DNA of 37,241 nt, from contig JAGOQF010000005.1 of assembly GCA_017991615.1 (NCBI GenBank), forward strand, positions 2,785-40,025, in the 5' to 3' direction. Each line of letters opens with the position of its first letter. Position 1 is the first letter of the stretch. A model generated the notes under the pieces. The model was not told the origin of the DNA. It saw nothing but the letters and a program-made list of their open reading frames with translations, and ran no database searches. Source of the DNA: Candidatus Shapirobacteria bacterium. Lineage in GTDB: Bacteria > Patescibacteriota > Microgenomatia > UBA12405. The position numbers and the translations under genes were made by a program. Shown here one piece after another: positions 15,948 through 23,073 of the stretch.

Positions 15948-17213
15948 ATGAAAAAGGAAAAAAGAATTCCTACTATTCTCGGGTTAATTTTGATGTTAAG
16001 CACAGTTCTTATCAGTTCTCGTTTAGTTGATCGAACTACTACCACCTCTACTCAGGCTAGCGGCGAGTGTGATCCTATTAACCCTCAAATAACCAATCTG
16101 ACTCATCAAACAGCCGTTATTTCTTTTACCACTTCCTCAGCTTGTTTGGTTGATGTTAAGATTGCTAATCAAACTATTTCCGATCCCAAAGGTAAAAGCA
16201 CTGTTCATTATTTTGATATTACTGATCTAGAAGCATCAAAAGCTTATATTTTTTCCATTATTAGTGGTGGTAAAGAATTTAAATCTGACAGTTACAATTT
16301 TAAAACTGCCCAAAAACCTAATCAAGATATTCCGACCTCAAACCTTGCCTGGGGTCGAGTCCTCAATCCAGATCAATCTCCAGCCACTGATGCTATTGTC
16401 TATCTAAATATTCCTGGTGCCTCGGCTCTATCTGCTTCTGTTACTTCATCAGGTAATTGGAGCATTGCTCTAGCTACTAGTTTTAATGAATCTTTAAATG
16501 ATTGGTTTATTTCTCCTAGTGATATTGAGGAAAATATCACTGTTATTGCTACTGGTTATCCCGCCACTCAAATTATTAATACCACTTCTCACAACAATCC
16601 CGTTCCTGATATTATTCTGGGTCAAGATAGATTTTCTATCCCTGAATCTATATCAACTAACCAAATAGAAGATATTATTCTTCCTGAATATACCCTCGAT
16701 TCATCTGTACCTCTTAACATTACTAACCCTACCAATAATGAACAAATTTCCACCCAAAAACCTGATTTTTTCGGTACTGGTCAACCTAACTCGACTCTAA
16801 AAATAAAAATTGAATCGCCAATTATCATTAATGGTCAAACCACTGTTAGTGCCGATGGTAGTTGGAACTGGTCCCCACCTCAAAATCTAACTCCTGGTGA
16901 ACACACTATCACTGTCACCGACAGTAACAATAAAAGTGTTACTCGAAAATTTACCGTTCTCGCTGCCGAGGCTCAAACTTCATTTACCGCTTCTCCTTCT
17001 GCTACCACAGTTATCCCAACTCTAACCCCCACAATTGCTCCCAAGCCTACCGCCACTCCTACCTATTTACTCACTCCTACCTCTATTCCGGTTATTAAAC
17101 CCAGTACCTCTTCAGGTATCCCAAAAACCGGGGTTCTATTACCAAACTTCACTTTAATTTCTCTAGCCATCGTTTCAATTATTCTTGCCACCGTTTATTA
17201 CAAAAAATCATAA
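15948..17213 (+). CDS. Surface protein with Ig/Fn3-like domains and an IPKTG sorting signal
   Basis: The 421-residue exported protein has a basic N-terminus and signal helix (about residues 8-25). An Fn3-like domain (DPINPQITNLTHQTAVISF, then DITDLEASKAYIFSI) follows. The middle domain (ASVTSSGNWSIAL) resembles carboxypeptidase-regulatory domains, and the Big/Ig-like domain (STLKIKIESP, SADGSWNWSPP, GEHTITVTDSNN) follows it. After a Thr/Pro-rich stalk (about 343-388) comes the anchor: IPKTG at residues 391-395, a membrane helix and the KKS tail. IPKTG fits an LPXTG-like sortase signal, making this a probable substrate of the sortase encoded at 3855-4466. It is the last gene of the pilus-like run, so it might be a minor pilus or associated surface component; that is inferred. 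Confidence 0.85.
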   Translation: MKKEKRIPTILGLILMLSTVLISSRLVDRTTTTSTQASGECDPINPQITNLTHQTAVISFTTSSACLVDVKIANQTISDPKGKSTVHYFDITDLEASKAYIFSIISGGKEFKSDSYNFKTAQKPNQDIPTSNLAWGRVLNPDQSPATDAIVYLNIPGASALSASVTSSGNWSIALATSFNESLNDWFISPSDIEENITVIATGYPATQIINTTSHNNPVPDIILGQDRFSIPESISTNQIEDIILPEYTLDSSVPLNITNPTNNEQISTQKPDFFGTGQPNSTLKIKIESPIIINGQTTVSADGSWNWSPPQNLTPGEHTITVTDSNNKSVTRKFTVLAAEAQTSFTASPSATTVIPTLTPTIAPKPTATPTYLLTPTSIPVIKPSTSSGIPKTGVLLPNFTLISLAIVSIILATVYYKKS

Positions 17214-17219
17214 ATCTGC

Positions 17220-17225
17220 TAACAT
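17220..17225 (+). promoter_or_regulatory. -10-like TAACAT 5 nt before the UbiA-family gene
   Basis: TAACAT at 17220-17225 ends 5 nt before the ATG at 17231, in the 17-nt gap after the IPKTG gene. It is a weaker match than the other boxes but has the same spacing. A nearer ATG at 17226 is out of frame. Confidence 0.4.
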
Positions 17226-17230
17226 ATGTC

Positions 17231-18154
17231 ATGGTTAAAAAAAATAAATTAACCGTAGTTTTCGAAGCTCTCCGACCCATCCAATGGATTAAAAATCTAG
17301 GTATTTTTGCCGCCATCATTCTTAATGGTCAATTGTTTAACCAGACAGCTTTCACCAAAAGTTTGTTAGCTTTTATAGTTTTTTGTCTTTTATCATCCTC
17401 TTCATACCTTATTAATGATATTGTTGATATTGATAAAGATAAACTTCACCCCGTCAAGAAAAACCGACCTATTGCCAGGGGTGATTTAGCTACCAGCAAT
17501 GCCATTTTTATTGCTTTTATTTTGTTGTTTTCTGGATTATTTATTTCTCTTTTTATCAACTCTGGCTTTTTTTGGCTATCTTTAATTTTTATCCTGTTTC
17601 AATATACCTATTCACTACTTCTCAAAAAAAAGGCAGTGGTTGATATTATTGGTATTTCCTTTTTCTTTATTATTCGTACCTATGCTGGAGAAGTCGCTAC
17701 CGGTTATCATCTTCCAGTTTGGATTATGTTGGCAGTTGTCTTCTTGTCTTTATTTTTGGCCAGTGGCAAAAGACGCAGTGAAATCAATAATACCGGTACT
17801 AAAACCAGAAGTGCTCTTGCTGGTTATGATAAAAACCTACTTGATTTTTACACTACTATGTTCGCTGTCAGCACTCTTATTTCTTATGCTTTGTTTACTT
17901 TCACCGAAGAACCGGTTATTTTTGATGGACTTATTCATCATTTTCTTCTAGAAAATTTTCCCAACGCCCTAGGTCGTAAATGGTATATGATCACCATTTT
18001 GCCAGTTATTTTTGGGATTATGCGCTATGGACAGGTTATTTTTGAAATGCAAGAAGGGGAGCGTCCCGAAAAGATTATTGCCACAGACATACCCTTATTG
18101 ATGATTATTTTTATGTGGGGTTTCATGATGATTGCTATTATTTATGTCATCTAA
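17231..18154 (+). CDS. UbiA-family prenyltransferase, decaprenyl-phosphate phosphoribosyltransferase-like
   Basis: This subfamily transfers phosphoribose from PRPP to polyprenyl phosphate, the first step to lipid-linked pentose donors (Rv3806c type in mycobacteria). The 307-residue polytopic protein starts LRPIQWIKNLGIFA, a strong subfamily signature. It carries the first Asp-rich motif with Asn62, Asp63, Asp66 and Asp70, followed by HP (73-74) and RPIARG (79-84). The second motif region is YTYSLLLKKKAVVDIIG and then FFFIIRTYAG. These points favour the phosphoribosyltransferase branch over quinone or heme O synthases. The next gene overlaps by 11 nt, tying it to a GT39-type glycosyltransferase. 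The polyprenyl length and product are not determinable here. Confidence 0.85.
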   Translation: MVKKNKLTVVFEALRPIQWIKNLGIFAAIILNGQLFNQTAFTKSLLAFIVFCLLSSSSYLINDIVDIDKDKLHPVKKNRPIARGDLATSNAIFIAFILLFSGLFISLFINSGFFWLSLIFILFQYTYSLLLKKKAVVDIIGISFFFIIRTYAGEVATGYHLPVWIMLAVVFLSLFLASGKRRSEINNTGTKTRSALAGYDKNLLDFYTTMFAVSTLISYALFTFTEEPVIFDGLIHHFLLENFPNALGRKWYMITILPVIFGIMRYGQVIFEMQEGERPEKIIATDIPLLMIIFMWGFMMIAIIYVI

Positions 18155-19679
18155 AACCAAGTCTGTCATTTATCTTCTAGTTATTGTTTTAGCTGTTTTT
18201 ACCCGATTTTGGAACCTAAATTGGAGTCAAGGCTATCCTTTTCATCCCGACGAAAATAATATGGTTAATTCGATTCTCCAGCTGACCACCACCGATCTTA
18301 ATCCTCGTTTTTTTGCCTATGGTCAATTTCCTTTATATTTAACTTACTTCACTTCTCCACATCAAACTTTCACTTCTATCACTCTTACTCTTCGGTTCTG
18401 GTCGGCAGTTTTTTCTTGCCTCTCACTAGTCTTTTTTTATTTTATTAGCAAAAAAATTTTTGTCTCAGATTTTTTTTCGCTTATTTTTGTTTTGCTTTTA
18501 ATCTTTACTCCCGGCTTAATTCAGTCAGCTCACTTCGGTACTACTGAATCAATTTTAATTTTTGTGTTTTCAGTTAATCTTTTTTTGGCTTTTAAATTTC
18601 TTGACCACCCCCGACCTAAATTCATTTTTCTAGCTAGTTTAGTCTCTGGCCTTGGTCTGGCCACTAAAATTTCCGCCCTAATTTTAACTTTACCTATTTT
18701 TATTTCTTTTGCTTTTTTATTTTTCAAAAAAACTAATTTTTGGTTTTTGGTCAGATATTTTCTCTTTTTTGTTTCTTTAACTATTGTAGTCAGTTTGTTA
18801 TTATCCCCTTTTAACTTAATTAATTATGCCGATTTTATATCGGCTATCAAATATGAAATTGGTGTTGCCAATAGCAGTTTGCCGGTATTTTATACTCGTC
18901 AGTTTATTAACACTCTGCCTTATTTGTTTCATTTTCGTCATATTTTCCCCTACACCAATGGTATTTTTATTTTTTTCTTTGGAATAATCGGTACTTTTAT
19001 TTATATTTATCGTTCCTTTGTTTATCAAAAACTAAATCCTTATTTTTTTATCACCTTTTTTTCTGCCCTGATTTATTTTGTTTATCACGGTCAAATTTTT
19101 GTTAAATGGACTCGTTTTGTAGCTCCAATTTTCTTTATTTTTCCTTTTATGTCGGTTTATTTTTTTTCTACTATCAGATCAAAAATCATTTCTATTTTTC
19201 TTTTTATTTTGTCAATTCTCCCCGGAATTTACTTTATGAAAACTTATTTTACAGTTGACAATCGTATTTTGGCCAGTCATTGGATAAATCAAAATATTCC
19301 CCAACAATCGGTTATTTTATCCGAATCTGGCAATGTTACCTCGCTTCCTTTAGACACCTCGTCAAAATTTAATCTAACCGATTTTGATTTCTATAATCTG
19401 GATTCTCAGAATCATGCCAACCTTGATCATTTAATTGCCGACAGTCAATATATCTTTGTCCCTTCCCGTCGGGTTTTTAAAAACCAAACCAATTCTCTTT
19501 TTCCCGAATCTCAAAAATACTATCAATCCCTTTTCTCAGGACAATTGGGATTCAATTTAATCAAAACTTTTAGTCTCAACAATAGTTTATTTCTCAACCC
19601 CGAAACTGCCGAAGAAACCTGGTCAGTTTTTGATAATCCGGTTATTAGGATTTACCAAAAAAATGAAATCAAAAATTAA
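18144..19679 (+). CDS. GT39/PMT-type membrane glycosyltransferase (copy 1)
   Basis: This is a GT-C fold enzyme that would use a polyprenyl-phosphate sugar donor on the outer face of the membrane. The 511-residue protein has many membrane helices, and the first extracytoplasmic loop has WSQGYPFHPDENN with the catalytic-type Asp36/Glu37 pair of the GT39/ArnT-like group. A non-membrane C-terminal region contains YYQSLFSGQLGF and an AEETWSVFDNP motif, shared with the next gene. The ATG at 18144 is used; a TTG at 18132 is also in frame but less likely. It overlaps the UbiA-family gene by 11 nt and the next GT39 gene by 17 nt. The acceptor is unknown. Confidence 0.87.
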   Translation: MSSKTKSVIYLLVIVLAVFTRFWNLNWSQGYPFHPDENNMVNSILQLTTTDLNPRFFAYGQFPLYLTYFTSPHQTFTSITLTLRFWSAVFSCLSLVFFYFISKKIFVSDFFSLIFVLLLIFTPGLIQSAHFGTTESILIFVFSVNLFLAFKFLDHPRPKFIFLASLVSGLGLATKISALILTLPIFISFAFLFFKKTNFWFLVRYFLFFVSLTIVVSLLLSPFNLINYADFISAIKYEIGVANSSLPVFYTRQFINTLPYLFHFRHIFPYTNGIFIFFFGIIGTFIYIYRSFVYQKLNPYFFITFFSALIYFVYHGQIFVKWTRFVAPIFFIFPFMSVYFFSTIRSKIISIFLFILSILPGIYFMKTYFTVDNRILASHWINQNIPQQSVILSESGNVTSLPLDTSSKFNLTDFDFYNLDSQNHANLDHLIADSQYIFVPSRRVFKNQTNSLFPESQKYYQSLFSGQLGFNLIKTFSLNNSLFLNPETAEETWSVFDNPVIRIYQKNEIKN

Positions 19680-21324
19680 TTTAAGTTTACTTTTTATTCT
19701 TATTTTTGGTTTTTTTGTTCGTCTTGTCGGTCTCAATTGGGATCAAGGTCAACATCTTCATCCTGACGAAAGGTTTTTAACCATGGTTCTGACCGAAATT
19801 AGTCTTCCTGCTAAATTTTCTGACTATCTAAACCCTCAAACTTCTCCTCTTAATCCTTATAATCATGGTTTTGATTTTTTTGTCTATGGTTCTTTTCCAC
19901 TTAATCTAGTTAAAGTTATTGGTCAAATCATCGGACAAACTGACTACCAGCAAATTTATTTAGTTGGTCGAATAATTACTGTTTGTTTAGACACTCTGGT
20001 TATTTTATTGATTTTTCTTATTACTCAAAAAATTTTTAATCGTCGCTTTGGTCTGGCTGCCGCCTTTTTATATTCCATTTATGTTCTTCCTATTCAGCTG
20101 TCTCATTTTTTTACTACCGATCCTTTTTTAAATTTCTTTCTCATTCTTACCTTTTATTTTTTACTGACCAAAATATCTCCTCATCGATGCCTTGGGTTGA
20201 CTCTGGCAGCCCTAAGTTATAGCTTGGCTCTAACCAGCAAAATTTCTGCCGTCTATTTTGTTCCAGTAATTCTGTTATTTTTTATTTTCTATTTTAAAAC
20301 CAATTTTAAACATTTATTAACCTATGGTTTATTTTTTTCATTTTTAGTTTTAATTTTCACCAGATTCTTTCAACCCCAGTTGTTTATCGATAATAATTTT
20401 CTAAATTGGAGTCCAAATCCTCAATTTATTGCCAACCTTAACAGTTTAAAGAGTTATGATCGTAACCCTATTTATCCACCTGCCATCCAATGGCTTAAAA
20501 CTATCCCTATAATTTTCCCTTTGCAAAATATTATTTTTTGGGGATTGGGTTTGCCTTTAGGTTTTATTTTTATTTTATCTCTGTTCCATTACATTTTTTT
20601 TCTTATCAAAAACCCTTCTCGATCAAATTTTAATTTATTTGTAATTATTTTTTGGATTTTATTTTTACTCATTGTTCAAGGACTCCAACCAGTAACTACT
20701 GTTAGATATTTTCTGCCTATTTATCCGTTTATTTCCATTATCTCCGGCGCTTTTATTTATAAACTTATTTCCAATAAATTCCACCTTTTCAGTCGACCTG
20801 TTATCAAAATTATTTTTGTTGCCAGTTTATTAATCTATCCTTTTTTGTTTATTTCTATTTATTTTAAAGACCATTCCCGGGTTGCCGCTTCCAAATGGAT
20901 TTATCAACACCTGCCTTTAGGGTCAACTATTGCCGTTGAATATTGGGATGATGCCCTGCCTTTGTCTATTGGCGACTCACTTTCGTCAGATTATCAATAT
21001 CAACTTCTTCATGTTGCTGATTACCCCGATACCGAAACCAAGTTTAATCATCTTTTAGATCAACTTACCGCTTCCGATTATCTTATCCTGTCTTCAAACC
21101 GTTTTTATCAACCCATCCCCAAAAATTCCGATGTTTTCCCTTATACTTCAGCTTATTATCAATCCTTGTTTAATGGTGATTTAGGTTTTTCTAAAATTGC
21201 TGAATTCACTTCTTACCCTTGTTTTTTCTCTTTTTGCCTTGTTGATGATTCTGCTGAAGAAGCTTTCACCGTTTATGATCACCCCAAGGTTATTATTTTC
21301 AAAAAAACCGTCCCTAGTTTCTGA
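19663..21324 (+). CDS. GT39/PMT-type membrane glycosyltransferase (copy 2)
   Basis: This is a paralogue of the preceding gene. It has the same start (LVGLNWDQGQHLHPDERF, with Asp35/Glu36), many membrane helices and a matching C-terminal end with YYQSLFNGDLGF and AEEAFTVYDHP. The ATG at 19663 (MKSKINLSLL) is chosen; an in-frame start at 19630 would add 11 residues lying wholly inside the upstream gene. The 553-residue protein overlaps copy 1 by 17 nt and converges with, overlapping by 11 nt, the GT4 gene. Tandem duplication followed by divergence is likely. The two may add sugars at different positions of a lipid-linked or surface glycan; that is inferred. Confidence 0.87.
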   Translation: MKSKINLSLLFILIFGFFVRLVGLNWDQGQHLHPDERFLTMVLTEISLPAKFSDYLNPQTSPLNPYNHGFDFFVYGSFPLNLVKVIGQIIGQTDYQQIYLVGRIITVCLDTLVILLIFLITQKIFNRRFGLAAAFLYSIYVLPIQLSHFFTTDPFLNFFLILTFYFLLTKISPHRCLGLTLAALSYSLALTSKISAVYFVPVILLFFIFYFKTNFKHLLTYGLFFSFLVLIFTRFFQPQLFIDNNFLNWSPNPQFIANLNSLKSYDRNPIYPPAIQWLKTIPIIFPLQNIIFWGLGLPLGFIFILSLFHYIFFLIKNPSRSNFNLFVIIFWILFLLIVQGLQPVTTVRYFLPIYPFISIISGAFIYKLISNKFHLFSRPVIKIIFVASLLIYPFLFISIYFKDHSRVAASKWIYQHLPLGSTIAVEYWDDALPLSIGDSLSSDYQYQLLHVADYPDTETKFNHLLDQLTASDYLILSSNRFYQPIPKNSDVFPYTSAYYQSLFNGDLGFSKIAEFTSYPCFFSFCLVDDSAEEAFTVYDHPKVIIFKKTVPSF

Positions 21325-22456
21325 ATATTTTTTCATATTCCCTTATTGATTTTTGGTAATCAAATTTATTTAAATTATTCCCCGCTCTTTTTTGATAAAA
21401 CTTTTTTCCCTTTTTTAACACCAATTCAATTTTGTCAGCCAAATCCGTTACATTTTTGTTTTCAAACAATTCTCCCATTTTAGTTATTTTTATCGGTATT
21501 CTCATCCCTGGCAAGTCAGTCGCCACTCCCGGAGTCCCACATTTCATCGCTTCTATTTGCACCCAACCAAACGACTCCAAAATATCATCGCTTGGTAACA
21601 CTAATAAATCAATTTTCTTGTAAAAATTACTCAACTCTGACCTTTCAATATTACCCAAAAAAACAAATTTTTCTTTCAAAATTTTCCGATATTTATTTTG
21701 CAAATACTCATAATAGTTTTCTCCAATGACCTTGATTGGGCCCGCCATTAAAATTACATAATTATTTTTCCCCAAATTTTTATCCAATAATTTTGTTGAT
21801 TGAATCAAGAGTTCGATTCCTTTTTGTTTGGCAATCCTGCCACAAAAACCAATGACATATTTCTTGCCATAAATTGCTTTATTTATCTTCTTTGTCAATG
21901 TCAAGTTAATTTTGTTTTCTAATTTTATCGGTGGATAAATTTGTTTTACCTTTCTCAAAAAAAGTTTTAAATAGTAAGAATTCCGGGCATAATCATTGGT
22001 ATAAGAAATTATTTTGTCTGCTAACAATCCCGAACCTACCTGACAAACAAACACCCCTCCATCAATAATTTTGTTTTTTATCCCTTTCCAAAAACTCAAA
22101 TCTGTATGATGACTCAAAATTAATTTTTTCCCAAATATTTTTGCCACCAATCCCAGCCACACTGATTCTGGTTGAGGTAAATGACAATTTACTGCCTGAC
22201 ATCTTCTTATTTCTTTGATTGATGAACCTATCAGTCCTGGATAAATTGGCCCTTTACCAATCTTAAACCAAATTTTCAATCTCTTAATTTTGACACCATT
22301 TATGACTTCCTCTTTTTTTGTCTTTGGATCATGCCAACTTGTCAGTATGGTTACCTCGTGACCCAATTTGACCATTTCCTCGGCCAATATTTTAATATAG
22401 ATGGTAATTCCCGATACATTTGGTAAATAATAAGTTGTGGTTATTAAAATCTTCAC
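21314..22456 (-). CDS. Glycosyltransferase family 4
   Basis: This is a cytosolic GT-B fold, nucleotide-sugar-dependent glycosyltransferase. The 380-residue protein starts MKILITTTYYLPNVSGITIY, the N-terminal GT4 pattern, with a LSHHTDL acceptor-side segment. The C-terminal domain shows FCGRIAKQKGIELLI (Arg207, Lys211/212) and the E-x7-E donor-binding motif with Glu294 and Glu302 (ESFGWVQIEAMKCGTPGVA). It resembles lipid-linked mannosyl- or glucosyltransferases (PimB-like group), but the sugar is not assigned. The start is a GTG at 22456, which lies exactly 6 nt after a minus-strand TATAAT and therefore has no room for a ribosome binding site. It is divergent from the PAP2 gene. Confidence 0.9.
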   Translation of the reverse strand: MKILITTTYYLPNVSGITIYIKILAEEMVKLGHEVTILTSWHDPKTKKEEVINGVKIKRLKIWFKIGKGPIYPGLIGSSIKEIRRCQAVNCHLPQPESVWLGLVAKIFGKKLILSHHTDLSFWKGIKNKIIDGGVFVCQVGSGLLADKIISYTNDYARNSYYLKLFLRKVKQIYPPIKLENKINLTLTKKINKAIYGKKYVIGFCGRIAKQKGIELLIQSTKLLDKNLGKNNYVILMAGPIKVIGENYYEYLQNKYRKILKEKFVFLGNIERSELSNFYKKIDLLVLPSDDILESFGWVQIEAMKCGTPGVATDLPGMRIPIKITKMGELFENKNVTDLADKIELVLKKGKKFYQKRAGNNLNKFDYQKSIREYEKIFRN

Positions 22457-22462
22457 TCTCCA

Positions 22463-22491
22463 ATTATATCAACCGTATTTACGGTTATAAT
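22463..22491. promoter_or_regulatory. Divergent, mutually overlapping promoters with a central palindrome
   Basis: On the minus strand, TATAAT (22468-22463) ends 6 nt before the GTG of the GT4 gene. On the plus strand, TATAAT (22486-22491) ends 6 nt before the ATG of the PAP2 gene. Exactly 17 nt separate the two boxes, so each occupies the -35 position of the other. Between them lies an inverted repeat with AACCGTA (22471-22477), TT, and TACGGTT (22480-22486), a candidate operator. Confidence 0.6.
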
Positions 22492-22497
22492 AAGACA

Positions 22498-23073
22498 ATG
22501 AATTTAACTAAATCCATCTTGTTTTGGCAGCCTCGAATTGATTATTTGCCCTGGTTCGAGTCGAACTCTTTCCGTAAAAAAATTTTAGTCGTTTTAAATT
22601 ACATTATTTGGTTGTTTTTTTTCTATATTTCCTTCATTTTGATCAAATCCGATATTAATATTTTTGGTCAGATTCTCATGGCCACCATTATTGCCGAGAT
22701 TATCGAAAGATATCTAAAAAGTAAAATTAATTGGCGCCGTCCTTTGTTTAATCGAAACAATCAAACTCCTTTTGGTTTAGTCGACCGTTGGTATAAAACT
22801 GGTTCTTTTCCTTCTGGTCACACTATCAAGGCTGTTTATTTTTTATTGTTTATTATCCAATATCAAATTTTTTCTCCCGTCATTTTTTTATTGATAGTTA
22901 TTCCTTTGTTAACCTTTCGAGTCGTTATTGGTTTTCATTATCCGATTGATATTTTAGGAGGTCTTATAGTTGGTGTCTTTATTTGGTTTTTGGTTCGAGA
23001 AATTACTTTTCCGTTGTTTTTTAATCAATTAGTTCAATCAGTTTTTGATTTTATTTTTTATTTAAGTTTATGA
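22498..23073 (+). CDS. PAP2-superfamily membrane phosphatase
   Basis: This is a membrane lipid-phosphate phosphatase. The 191-residue protein has about 5 hydrophobic segments and the three PAP2 motifs: K-x6-RP (Lys74, Arg81, Pro82), PSGH (105-108) and R-x5-H-x3-D (Arg141, His147, Asp151; the residue before Arg is Phe rather than the usual Ser). The ATG at 22498 (MNLTKSILFWQPRIDY) is preferred over an in-frame start at 22420, which would reach into the divergent GT4 gene, and a perfect -10 box lies 6 nt upstream of 22498. It overlaps the DUF2298 gene by ATGA. Candidate substrates are polyprenyl pyrophosphate or a polyprenyl-phosphoribose 5-phosphate made by the UbiA-type enzyme. Confidence 0.92.
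   Translation: MNLTKSILFWQPRIDYLPWFESNSFRKKILVVLNYIIWLFFFYISFILIKSDINIFGQILMATIIAEIIERYLKSKINWRRPLFNRNNQTPFGLVDRWYKTGSFPSGHTIKAVYFLLFIIQYQIFSPVIFLLIVIPLLTFRVVIGFHYPIDILGGLIVGVFIWFLVREITFPLFFNQLVQSVFDFIFYLSL

Noticed and set aside
22420-22497. Upstream start for the PAP2 gene
   Set aside because: It would reach into the divergent GT4 gene and bury both promoters; the ATG at 22498 has a perfect -10 box 6 nt upstream.
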